This document shows, piece by piece, positions 1 to 7,021 of a stretch of DNA of 14,297 nt; position 1 is the stretch's first letter, and every line of letters starts with the position of its first letter. The notes below the pieces were generated by a model. It worked only from the letters and a program-made list of their open reading frames with translations, was not told the origin of the DNA and searched no databases. The DNA lies in the NCBI GenBank assembly GCA_021106655.1, contig JAIOTT010000005.1:1-14297 (forward strand), given 5' to 3'. The DNA is from Bacteroidales bacterium (GTDB lineage Bacteria; Bacteroidota; Bacteroidia; Bacteroidales; SMBSF77). A program made the position numbers and the translations under genes.

Positions 1-928
1 CAGCTATTGACTGGGTAATATCACCTGTATTCCATAAATAGGAAGCAGGGTTAAGAATACTAGCACTAAGATATGCAGTATCGCCAAAACATACTATTGT
101 GTCAGGCCCGGCGTCAGGCAATGGATTACCAACAATCACATGCACTGAATCAATAGCAAAGTCACCATTAATGACATTCATCACATAGCAGGTAATATCG
201 GTTGTTTGTGCTGGGTACATTGGAGGAGGATCAAAAACGGTATGCCCTGTTGACCAGTTCACGATCTGAGTACTAACTCCTTTTATTTCAACATTATCAA
301 TTCCCCAGTGATCCCATTCAAAGCCAGAAGTAAGATCCTGGAACCATCTGAATTGCGTAAAAGGAGTATATGCAACCACAGGTACAGTTTCCAGATAATG
401 AGTCCATGTGTATAAAGGGCCGGAAATAGAACTATTAGGTTGCCAGTAATGCATAGTGTTCCATGTAACTGCACCATCGATAGAATACTGCAGGTATACT
501 CCTTCATTAGGAGCATCGGGATCTTCACAATTCACTGCAGTAGAAATATCACCATACTTCATATCAAATTCGATAGTATATCCAACACCTGAGAGGTCAT
601 ATGCCACAGTTGTCAACTCTCTCGGGAAGTTTGTTGCAGATCCGATCCAGCAAACAATTCCTGTGGCAGGAGGCAAAAGTGGTGGGCATGGATTATTGAA
701 CATTGGAGTGGCATTTGAATACCATCCGGTTCCAACAGTACCATTATTAAAATCATTAAACATAAGATAATTACAATTACCAACTGCGTTAAGGTCAATT
801 GAATCACCAAGGCATATCCTCAAAGTGTCAACAGGTATTGTATCTACCATAATAGTAACTGCACACTGAGAGTAACTATAGGTTAAGGATGTAATAAAAA
901 TCAATAAAGAAATAAATATCTTCTTCAT
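1..928 (-). CDS. Secreted reelin-domain protein, probable T9SS cargo (3' part beyond window)
   Basis: An open frame of 309 codons starts at the ATG at 928 and runs off the left edge without a stop, so the gene is partial. Residues 1-21 form a signal peptide (MKK, then a hydrophobic stretch, ending near SYSQC). Residues about 56-215 match the bacterial reelin-like domain: FNDFNNGT, NPCP, WIGSATNFPR, FDMKYG, EGVYLQYSIDG, TQFRWFQ and DHWGIDNVEI. A short beta module follows (about 218-266), then the start of a PKD/Ig-like repeat (PDAGPDTIVCFGD, then YLWNTGD). In Bacteroidota such proteins are large, reach the surface through the type IX system and usually end in a C-terminal sorting domain, which would lie outside this window. 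The gene follows an M16 gene on the same strand but has its own promoter-like sequence. Its function is unknown; adhesion or matrix binding is a guess. The frame and domain are clear, the export route is inferred. Confidence 0.85.
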   Translation of the reverse strand, partial: MKKIFISLLIFITSLTYSYSQCAVTIMVDTIPVDTLRICLGDSIDLNAVGNCNYLMFNDFNNGTVGTGWYSNATPMFNNPCPPLLPPATGIVCWIGSATNFPRELTTVAYDLSGVGYTIEFDMKYGDISTAVNCEDPDAPNEGVYLQYSIDGAVTWNTMHYWQPNSSISGPLYTWTHYLETVPVVAYTPFTQFRWFQDLTSGFEWDHWGIDNVEIKGVSTQIVNWSTGHTVFDPPPMYPAQTTDITCYVMNVINGDFAIDSVHVIVGNPLPDAGPDTIVCFGDTAYLSASILNPASYLWNTGDITQSIA

Positions 929-952
929 CTTTAAAGTGTTTAAATTTTGCTA

Positions 953-983
953 TAAAATTATATATAATATATTAAAAACCAAA
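953..983 (-). promoter_or_regulatory. Bacteroidota-type promoter for the reelin-domain gene
   Basis: On the minus strand TTTG (plus 980-983) is followed by a 19-nt spacer and TAATTTTA (plus 953-960). This fits the Bacteroidota housekeeping consensus TTTG-N19-21-TAnnTTTG with one mismatch. The predicted transcription start near 946 leaves a leader of about 18 nt before the ATG at 928. The surrounding sequence is very AT-rich, so chance matches are possible. Confidence 0.5.
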
Positions 984-1001
984 TATTATCTAAAGTCAAC
1001 A

Positions 1002-2270
1002 TCACAGCTTTCCCGCAATTACCTCATAAAAAGAGCCAGGATCAAGGTATTTTTCTGCAAGTTGTTTCAGGTCATAAATCTCAATTTTTTGAATATCATC
1101 AATACTTTTTCGGTAATATTTAAAATCAAGGCCATAATCAACCACAGACCTGTATCTGTCGGCCTGATCAAAAGGTCCGTCAAAATTATGAAGCATTTCA
1201 CCCAGCATATAGTTTTTCACAAGATCAAGCTCTTCCGGTGAAACAAATTCTTCTCTCAATTTATCCAGTTCATAATAAATTTCCTTCAGTGTATTTGATG
1301 TATGCTCAATCCCGGTTTCTGTTGAAATAAACATATATCCACCATTCAACAATGAGACCATTCCGGAGCCTATACCATAAGTATATCCTTTGTCTTCCCT
1401 TATATTAGTCATCAGCCTGGAACCGAAATAACCTCCCAATATTGTCATTAAAACCCTTAATCCACTATAATCAGGATGTAGCTTGTTAAATAAGGGTTTT
1501 CCAATTCTAACAGCTGACTGTAGTGCATCCTCTTTATGAATAAGTTGTTTTTTTTCTGTTACTGGATTTTGCCTGATTGCATTATGATTCGTATCATAAT
1601 TAATATTCCAATGATCCCCGCCAAAATGAGTATTAAGAAGGCTTAGAGTATCAGTAGCTGATTTCCCTGAAATAAATATTTTACAGTTTGAGGAAGAATA
1701 ATTTGTTTTATAAAAATCAATAATCTGATCTCTGTTCAGCAGATCAAAATCCTTCAAATCTGCTTTTCTACCATAAGGATGATCATATCCAAAAATATTG
1801 GAATTAAAATTAACTTTCGCCTGGTATTCTACTTTTTTACTATGAATAATAAACTGTTGTTTATTTTTTGCAATAAAAACTGATAACTCTTCCTCGGGGA
1901 AAACCGGATTCCTGACCACCTCCTTTAAAACAGGAAGAACATTTTCGAGATTCTTAAATAGAGAATACAAGCATAAACATGATGTATCCTGATCTATCAG
2001 AGTTTCAAAATAGGTTCCATAATGGTCGACAGTTTCAGCAATTTCTTTTGAGCTATAATTTGAAGTGCCTTCTTTCATCATCATGCCACTTGTAAGGGCC
2101 TGTAGTGGGGCAGATTGCACATAGTATCCAGCATTAAATATCAATTCAAGTCTTATTAAATCCTGTTTACCACTATCAATAATATATACAGGTATACCAT
2201 TATCAAGCCTGAACAATGCAGGCTCATTAAGGTTTATTCCTCTTATATCAGGAGTTTTAACCTCAGGCAT
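1002..2270 (-). CDS. M16-family zinc protease homologue, non-catalytic (R/Y) subunit
   Basis: A 422-residue protein with the two-lobed M16 (pitrilysin/MPP-like) layout. The N-terminal lobe has LDNGIPVYI and an FNAG segment. Where active members carry HxxEH, this protein reads LTSGMMMKEGT (about 59-69), so the zinc site is absent. The C-terminal lobe keeps GGYFGSRL and REDKGYTYGIGS (about 291-302), the Arg/Tyr region that inactive subunits use to hold substrate in heterodimeric bacterial M16 proteases. There is no signal peptide, so it is probably cytosolic. The likely partner is the HLFEH-containing M16 gene 2 kb upstream on the same strand. A start 21 nt further upstream (2291) would be TTG; the ATG at 2270 (MPEVKTPDIRG) is preferred. 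The substrate is unknown; peptide degradation or processing is the family role. Confidence 0.85.
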   Translation of the reverse strand: MPEVKTPDIRGINLNEPALFRLDNGIPVYIIDSGKQDLIRLELIFNAGYYVQSAPLQALTSGMMMKEGTSNYSSKEIAETVDHYGTYFETLIDQDTSCLCLYSLFKNLENVLPVLKEVVRNPVFPEEELSVFIAKNKQQFIIHSKKVEYQAKVNFNSNIFGYDHPYGRKADLKDFDLLNRDQIIDFYKTNYSSSNCKIFISGKSATDTLSLLNTHFGGDHWNINYDTNHNAIRQNPVTEKKQLIHKEDALQSAVRIGKPLFNKLHPDYSGLRVLMTILGGYFGSRLMTNIREDKGYTYGIGSGMVSLLNGGYMFISTETGIEHTSNTLKEIYYELDKLREEFVSPEELDLVKNYMLGEMLHNFDGPFDQADRYRSVVDYGLDFKYYRKSIDDIQKIEIYDLKQLAEKYLDPGSFYEVIAGKL

Positions 2271-2349
2271 TATGTTTTTGTAAGTATGCAATTAGCAAAA
2301 AATCTTATGTATGTTCTTTTTTCAGGTTTATGTGTAAATAATCAGGTAT

Positions 2350-2429
2350 ATTGTAAGAATGGAATACTGGAATAAAAGTAAAAACAATATTCCTGTATTC
2401 CATTCTTCCCTTATCAATTTTCTTACAAT
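2350..2429. repeat. Strong inverted repeat with an alternative outer pairing
   Basis: Arms 2355-2374 and 2388-2407 are reverse complements at 19 of 20 positions, around a 13-nt A-rich loop. A second, perfect 10-bp pairing joins 2350-2359 (ATTGTAAGAA) to 2420-2429 (TTCTTACAAT). It shares bases 2355-2359 with the first stem, so full formation of both is mutually exclusive. The repeat lies in the 214-nt gap between the membrane-protein gene and the M16 paralogue. No T-run follows either arm closely on the minus strand, so it is not a textbook intrinsic terminator. Processing, attenuation or a mobile repeat remnant are possible. Confidence 0.7.
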
Positions 2430-2484
2430 GCCAAAATATTCAATCCAAAGTCACCTAATAATAAGCAGATGGTTATTTTATCTT

Positions 2485-3618
2485 TTACCTTAGTAGCGTA
2501 AGGTGTCCATTCAGATTATGAACTTTTTTCAATGAATCAACAAACCTGATGGTGTAAAAATACACACCTGGTTGAGCCATTTTCCCATCTATCCTACCAT
2601 CCCACCCAATGTTAATATTATTGGTTTCAAAAATCATTTTACCGGTGCGTGAATGCACTCTTAAGTCAAATTCAATTATATCTGTTCCTTTAGCAATAAA
2701 TACATCATTTAAGCCATCTCCATCTGGTGTAAATGCATCAGGTACAAACAATGGTGAACACTCATATACTTCCACCATAATACTTCCATAATGCAGGTTC
2801 TGGCCGGCATCCGTAACAGTAACCGCATATATTGTTGTAACCAGAGGGTTAATACTTATCAAGCTACCCTCTTCACCGTTATTCCATTTATAAGTTATGC
2901 CCCCTTTAACTTCCAGGTTCGCCTTTTCACCCCTGCATATTTTTTGATCCAAAGGAAACTCAATTGGAATAATTGGGACATCTTCAATGATATCCTCAGT
3001 TTTTTCTGTTTCTTCTACTGGTTTTTCCTGCTCCAATATTCCTGTTTCCGTGGTAGTACTTTTATTCGGAATATTTTTTTCAGCAGCATTTAAGGCATCA
3101 TTATTTACAATATCAGATTCACTTGAAATTTGCTCTGTTTTGTCAGTAGATATTTCAGGTGTACTTTGCGATAATTCCTGCTGGCTTTCACTCTGTTCAG
3201 ATTTAAGATTTACTTCTACATCATCTTTCTGTTCAGCTGGTGGAATAATTTTTTCTGCCTCTATAGTTTTTCGTTTAGTTTTAGATTCTGTCAATTCCTG
3301 TTCTACCTCAACTGCTACTGCTGCTGCCATTTCTTCATTCTCAGGACTTGCAATCACAGATACATTTTCTATAGGATCTGCAATATTTAATTCTTCGATT
3401 GAATTAGTGTTCCTCAATACAATAAATACAATAACTGCCACTATCAACATTGAAGAAAATGCAATAAAATAGTTATTCTTCAACAAACCAGATGTTACTG
3501 AAACTGGTTTTGTCAATTTTGCTTCAATATTTTCCCAGGTTTTAGCTGAAGGTTTTTTACTGTAATCTTTAAAAGCTTCCCTGTAAATATCGCCTATGTC
3601 TTTATAATTATTCTTCAT
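2485..3618 (-). CDS. Single-pass membrane protein, putative sigma regulator with T9SS type B C-terminal domain
   Basis: A 377-residue protein in five parts. Residues 1-45 are a charged N-terminus with the W-containing pattern SAKTWENIEAKL (24-35), common in Bacteroidota proteins encoded after ECF sigma genes. Residues about 49-68 form one transmembrane helix. Residues 70-220 are a low-complexity linker rich in Glu, Ser, Thr and Lys. Residues about 222-285 are an Ig/PKD-like module (ICRGEKANLEV, YKWNNGEEG, TTIYAVTVTDAG). Residues about 290-377 are a CHU_C / gliding-motility-associated (T9SS type B) C-terminal domain (FVPDAFTPDGDGLND, GWDGRIDGK, QPGVYFYTIRF, final LTLLR). Its ATG shares one base with the sigma stop codon (TAATG), implying translational coupling. 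By position and topology it is a candidate anti-sigma or sensor protein; this is inferred, as no named anti-sigma domain was recognised. The alternative is simply a membrane-anchored T9SS-type protein. Confidence 0.85.
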   Translation of the reverse strand: MKNNYKDIGDIYREAFKDYSKKPSAKTWENIEAKLTKPVSVTSGLLKNNYFIAFSSMLIVAVIVFIVLRNTNSIEELNIADPIENVSVIASPENEEMAAAVAVEVEQELTESKTKRKTIEAEKIIPPAEQKDDVEVNLKSEQSESQQELSQSTPEISTDKTEQISSESDIVNNDALNAAEKNIPNKSTTTETGILEQEKPVEETEKTEDIIEDVPIIPIEFPLDQKICRGEKANLEVKGGITYKWNNGEEGSLISINPLVTTIYAVTVTDAGQNLHYGSIMVEVYECSPLFVPDAFTPDGDGLNDVFIAKGTDIIEFDLRVHSRTGKMIFETNNINIGWDGRIDGKMAQPGVYFYTIRFVDSLKKVHNLNGHLTLLR

Positions 3619-4172
3619 TATCTTACTTCAACGTTCTCATGTTTACTAAGTAGAGTGAGTTTTTTCTGTAATAGCTTTCTTGCTTTTAAAAGTTGTGATT
3701 TCGAAGTATTCTTAGATATTTTCATTTGCGCTGCTATTTCTTTATGACTATATCCTTCAATTTCAAAAAGGTTAAAGATCATCCGGTATCCTGGAGGCAG
3801 ATCCCTAACAATTTTTAAAAGATCCTCTACATAGAAATCTTGATTAAAATCTTTATCAAAAACTATCTTATTTTCGTTTTCAGTTATATCAGAGTGAAAA
3901 TAATGTTTCAGATTACTTCTATAATAGTTAAGTGCTGTATTTATCATGATCCGTCTGATCCATCCCTCAAAGGAGCCTTCAAACCTGAATTTTTTTAAAT
4001 TTTTAAAAACTTTGATAAAGCCTTCCTGCAAGGCATCCTCAGCCTCTTCTGTATCCTTGAAATACCTGATGCATACTCCCAACATGCTTGAGGCATACTT
4101 CTCGTATAACAGGTGCTGGAACTTCTTATCTCCATTAATACAACCCTTAATTATTTCTTCATCCGAAATCAT
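3618..4172 (-). CDS. ECF-family RNA polymerase sigma factor
   Basis: A 184-residue sigma-70 family protein with only regions 2 and 4. Region 2 (about 20-88) shows LYEKYASSMLGVCIRYFKD, AEDALQEGFIKVF and the FEGWIRRIMINTALNYYR helix. Region 4 (about 118-172) shows DLPPGYRMIFNLFEIEGYSHKEIA, then the helix-turn-helix end ISKNTSKSQLLKARK. These are classic group IV (ECF) features of Bacteroidota. A TTG three bases upstream (4175) could also start the protein, but the ATG at 4172 is preferred. The gene ends in a 1-nt overlap with the membrane-protein gene downstream, making a two-gene unit. An ECF-type promoter about 20 nt upstream suggests the factor activates itself. The regulon cannot be read from this window; the coupled T9SS-domain protein suggests an envelope or secretion signal. 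Confidence 0.93.
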   Translation of the reverse strand: MISDEEIIKGCINGDKKFQHLLYEKYASSMLGVCIRYFKDTEEAEDALQEGFIKVFKNLKKFRFEGSFEGWIRRIMINTALNYYRSNLKHYFHSDITENENKIVFDKDFNQDFYVEDLLKIVRDLPPGYRMIFNLFEIEGYSHKEIAAQMKISKNTSKSQLLKARKLLQKKLTLLSKHENVEVR

Positions 4173-4191
4173 CAATTTTCACCGTTATTTA

Positions 4192-4219
4192 GTAGACAGA
4201 AATATAATTCAAAAAGTTG
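4192..4219 (-). promoter_or_regulatory. Probable ECF-type promoter driving the sigma/membrane-protein operon
   Basis: On the minus strand CAACTTTTT (plus 4211-4219) precedes GTCTAC (plus 4192-4197), with 16 nt between AACTT and GTCTAC. ECF promoters typically have an AAC-containing -35 and a GTC-type -10 at this spacing. The -10 lies 19 nt before the ATG at 4172. This suggests positive autoregulation. The match is by eye and other sigma factors could use the site. Confidence 0.5.
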
Positions 4220-4254
4220 TCTGTCAGTATAAAATATTATTCGTGCTTGCTACT

Positions 4255-4308
4255 CTTCGACTCCGCTCAGAGTGACTGATTGGGTTATCAGGCTGAGCGG
4301 AGTCGAAG
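4255..4308. repeat. Perfect 16-bp-arm inverted repeat (CTTCGACTCCGCTCAG)
   Basis: CTTCGACTCCGCTCAG at 4255-4270 is the exact reverse complement of 4293-4308, around a 22-nt loop. It starts 12 nt beyond the stop codon of the catalytic M16 gene, so the transcript would fold into a stable hairpin there. The arms are far richer in GC than the surrounding DNA. No T-run follows on the minus strand, so Rho-independent termination is not obvious. From memory, this motif recurs between genes in many bacteria and may be a dispersed repeat; a genome-wide count would settle that. Confidence 0.75.
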
Positions 4309-4320
4309 CCTTATTACTCA

Positions 4321-5556
4321 TCATTCAGCTAAATAATATAATGTTGAACAGTTATTTTCATTTAAGATTTTGTTGGATTGCTCTCTTATGTCTTCCCTTG
4401 TAATATCAAGATACCTTGATACCTCAAGATTTAACATACTTGCATCACCTAATAGTTCATAAAAGGAAAGATTCATGGCATTATTTAATGCTCTCATAGA
4501 AGAAAAAGCAAGCAGAGTCTCAATTTTATTTTTAACTTTCTGCAGCTCCTTATCGTCTACCAATGTATTTTTCAGGTTTTCCAGTTGTTGCCAGATTGCA
4601 CTCTCTCCATCCTGCATAGATATTCCTTTCATCAGCTTACCGGAGATAACAAAAAGTCCTTCATCAAGTTCTCCTGTGATATATGCATTTATTTCGCTAA
4701 AAAGCTGGTTTTCCTTAATAAGTTGCTGGTAAAAGCGTGAGGAAGTGCCTTGTGATAAAATATCAGATATAAGATCGACAGTTTGGAATTCCGGATCAGA
4801 GCGTTTACACATATGAAAGACTATATAAATGGCATCAAAAGGAACTTTTGATGTAATTTCAAGCTTTCTGTGAGATATTTGTACAGGTTCTTTGGAAAGC
4901 TCCCGTTTATAATCCTTTGTCTTTTTTATTGGTTCAAACCACTTTCGGGCAAGTTTTTCAACCTCTGATGTCTCAATATTACCGGCAATAGTCATAATTG
5001 CATTATCAGGACAGTAATATTTCCTGTAAAAGTCCTTCACATCCTTCATAACAGCATTTTCAATATGCGAAATATTTTTCCCGATTGTTGGCCATTGGTA
5101 CGGATGCACAAGATATGCCAGAGGCCTTAACAATAACCATACATTTCCATAAGGTTGGTTTAGGTAGGATTGCTTATATTCTTCAACTACTACATTTCTT
5201 TGGGTTTTCAGGCTATCAGAAGAAAAAGCAAGGTCATCCATCCTGTCGGATTCCAGCCAGAATGCTGTTTCAATGCTTTGTTGCGGCAGTGTTAAGTAAT
5301 AATTTGTAATATCATTATTTGTGAAAGCATTATACTCACCACCGGCACGGTTAATAGCTATATCATATTGAGGAATATTGCGGGATCCTCCAAACATAAG
5401 ATGTTCAAACAAATGGGCAAATCCTGTTTTCTCAGGATCCTCATCACGTGCTCCAACATTATACAAAATGTTCATTGCAATAATTGGGGTCGAACTATCC
5501 TTATGAACAATGATCTTTAGTCCGTTATCTAATATTAATTTATCGAATTCTATCAT
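4321..5556 (-). CDS. M16-family zinc protease, catalytic subunit
   Basis: A 411-residue M16B-type peptidase. The inverted zinc motif HLFEH is at residues 48-52 (H48 and H52 zinc ligands, E51 catalytic base). The downstream glutamates in NVVVEEYKQ (E125/E126) lie at about the usual distance for the third ligand. Other family marks are LDNGLKIIVHKD near the N-terminus, GGEYNAFTNNDITNYY (72-87) and, in the C-terminal lobe, SQGTSSRFYQQLI. There is no signal peptide, so it is likely cytosolic. It probably pairs with the non-catalytic M16 homologue ending at 1002; bacterial M16B enzymes often work as active/inactive heterodimers encoded side by side, though here an ECF sigma module separates the two genes. 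The ATG at 5556 is the only good start. Substrates are probably oligopeptides or misfolded small proteins, as is usual for the family. Confidence 0.92.
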   Translation of the reverse strand: MIEFDKLILDNGLKIIVHKDSSTPIIAMNILYNVGARDEDPEKTGFAHLFEHLMFGGSRNIPQYDIAINRAGGEYNAFTNNDITNYYLTLPQQSIETAFWLESDRMDDLAFSSDSLKTQRNVVVEEYKQSYLNQPYGNVWLLLRPLAYLVHPYQWPTIGKNISHIENAVMKDVKDFYRKYYCPDNAIMTIAGNIETSEVEKLARKWFEPIKKTKDYKRELSKEPVQISHRKLEITSKVPFDAIYIVFHMCKRSDPEFQTVDLISDILSQGTSSRFYQQLIKENQLFSEINAYITGELDEGLFVISGKLMKGISMQDGESAIWQQLENLKNTLVDDKELQKVKNKIETLLAFSSMRALNNAMNLSFYELLGDASMLNLEVSRYLDITREDIREQSNKILNENNCSTLYYLAE

Positions 5557-5564
5557 AATAAAAG

Positions 5565-5600
5565 AAGTACTTAAAATGCCTTGAGTACTTAGAGTATTTA
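5565..5600. repeat. Three 9-mer direct repeats upstream of the M16 protease gene
   Basis: AAGTACTTA (5565-5573), GAGTACTTA (5583-5591) and GAGTATTTA (5592-5600) sit just upstream of the M16 start codon on the minus strand, spaced 18 and 9 nt apart. Each is close to a palindrome around AGTACT. They could be an operator or a decayed repeat; no regulator is suggested by the sequence. Confidence 0.4.
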
Positions 5601-5685
5601 AAGTTGTTGCTATTTCAAATGGGGTTCATTAATAAATTTAAATTTACGGCTAATTTAACGCAATTTTTATTATAATATTTTTTTA

Positions 5686-5693
5686 TAATTTTG
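5686..5693 (+). promoter_or_regulatory. Candidate -7 element for the glyA transcription unit
   Basis: TAATTTTG matches the Bacteroidota -7 consensus TAnnTTTG exactly and lies 44 nt before the glyA ATG. No clear TTTG was found at the -33 position; the upstream DNA is a run of A and T. Transcription would begin near 5700. Confidence 0.4.
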
Positions 5694-5737
5694 AGGCCGG
5701 ATTCAAATACATTTTCCATAAATATAAAATTAACAAT

Positions 5738-7018
5738 ATGAAAAGAGACAGTGCAGTTTTTGATATTATTGAAAAAGAAAGAAAACGGCAATTACACGGA
5801 ATTGAATTAATTGCATCGGAGAATTTCGTCAGCGATCAGGTGTTAGAAGCTATGGGGTCAGTAATGACAAATAAATATGCTGAAGGTTATCCCGGAAAGC
5901 GTTATTATGGCGGATGCCAAAATGTTGATGAAACTGAACAGCTTGCTATAGATCGCGCAAAAGAACTTTTTGGGGCTGAATGGGCAAATGTTCAGCCTCA
6001 TTCAGGAGCACAAGCAAATATGGCTGTGTTAATGACAATTCTTAAGCCGGGTGATACATTCATGGGACTTGATCTTTCACACGGAGGACATTTATCACAT
6101 GGGTCTGCTGTTAATTCTTCCGGAATACTTTATAAACCTGTTGCTTATGGTGTAAAAGAGGAGACAGGAACTATTGATTATGAGATGATGGAGGAAACCG
6201 CACTCAGGGAAAAACCAAAACTTATCATTGCCGGAGCTTCAGCTTATTCACGCGACTGGGATTATGCACGTATGCGTAAAATAGCTGACAGGATAGGTGC
6301 ATTACTTATGGCGGATATTGCCCATCCGGCAGGACTAATTGCAAAAGGACTTCTTAATGATCCTGTGCCGCATTGCCATATTATTACAACTACAACCCAC
6401 AAAACCTTAAGAGGCCCAAGAGGTGGATTAATACTTATTGGAAAAGATTTCGACAACCCATGGGGAAAAGCAACCAAGAAAGGTGTAATCAGGAAAATGT
6501 CTTCATTACTTGATTCAGCTGTATTCCCGGGCACTCAAGGCGGACCACTGGAACATGTTATTGCATCTAAAGCTGTTGCATTTGGTGAAGCACTCTCAAA
6601 TGATTTCGTTTCTTATGTTAAACAGGTAAAGAAAAATGCAGAAGTAATGGCTCAGGCATTTATTGATAAAGGCTACCATGTTTTTTCCAATGGAACCGAT
6701 AACCATCTTATGCTGATCGACCTCAGAACAAAGTTCCCTGATATTACAGGTAAAGTGGTTGAGAATACCCTGGTAAAAGCAGACATAACAGTTAATAAAA
6801 ATATGGTTCCTTTTGATTCAAGGTCTCCTTTCCAGACTTCCGGACTAAGAGTTGGAACACCAGCCATTACCACCAGAGGTATGAAAGAAGAACATATGCC
6901 AGCAATCGTGGACCTTATTGACGAAGTGATCAGTAATATAGAAAATGAAGTTGTAATTGAGTCAGTAAGAAAAAGAGTTTTTGATTTGATGGTGGAGTTT
7001 CCTCTGTTTGCGTACTAG
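5738..7018 (+). CDS. glyA: Serine hydroxymethyltransferase (GlyA)
   Basis: A 426-residue PLP enzyme that interconverts serine plus tetrahydrofolate with glycine plus 5,10-methylenetetrahydrofolate in the cytosol, the main source of one-carbon units. Visible marks: HGIELIASENFVS (20-32), NKYAEGYPGKRYYGGC (45-60), QPHSGAQAN (86-94), DLSHGGHLSHG (112-122), MADIAHPAGLIA with the PLP-contacting Asp and His (191-202), and the PLP-lysine motif TTTTHKTLRGPRGG with Lys at 222. The stretch from about 236 to 265 (FDNPWGKATKKGVIRKMSSL) before FPGTQGGP is an insertion of the kind seen in Bacteroidota GlyA proteins. Length is normal and all key residues are present. It is divergent from the upstream M16 gene and is followed after 3 nt by the histidine phosphatase gene, so the two are probably cotranscribed. 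Confidence 0.97.
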   Translation: MKRDSAVFDIIEKERKRQLHGIELIASENFVSDQVLEAMGSVMTNKYAEGYPGKRYYGGCQNVDETEQLAIDRAKELFGAEWANVQPHSGAQANMAVLMTILKPGDTFMGLDLSHGGHLSHGSAVNSSGILYKPVAYGVKEETGTIDYEMMEETALREKPKLIIAGASAYSRDWDYARMRKIADRIGALLMADIAHPAGLIAKGLLNDPVPHCHIITTTTHKTLRGPRGGLILIGKDFDNPWGKATKKGVIRKMSSLLDSAVFPGTQGGPLEHVIASKAVAFGEALSNDFVSYVKQVKKNAEVMAQAFIDKGYHVFSNGTDNHLMLIDLRTKFPDITGKVVENTLVKADITVNKNMVPFDSRSPFQTSGLRVGTPAITTRGMKEEHMPAIVDLIDEVISNIENEVVIESVRKRVFDLMVEFPLFAY

Positions 7019-7021
7019 ACC

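Noticed and set aside
283..810. Short minus- and plus-strand frames in the first kilobase
   Set aside because: They overlap the long open minus-strand frame with a clear signal peptide and reelin-like domain, and resemble no protein family.
2271..2291. TTG start for the non-catalytic M16 protein
   Set aside because: The seven added residues show no family similarity and the ATG at 2270 gives a typical start.
2987..3472. Plus-strand frame of 161 codons
   Set aside because: It is antisense to the low-complexity linker of the membrane protein; its Ser-rich composition is the shadow of Glu/Ser codons.
4173..4175. TTG start for the sigma factor
   Set aside because: It adds only one residue ahead of a good ATG.
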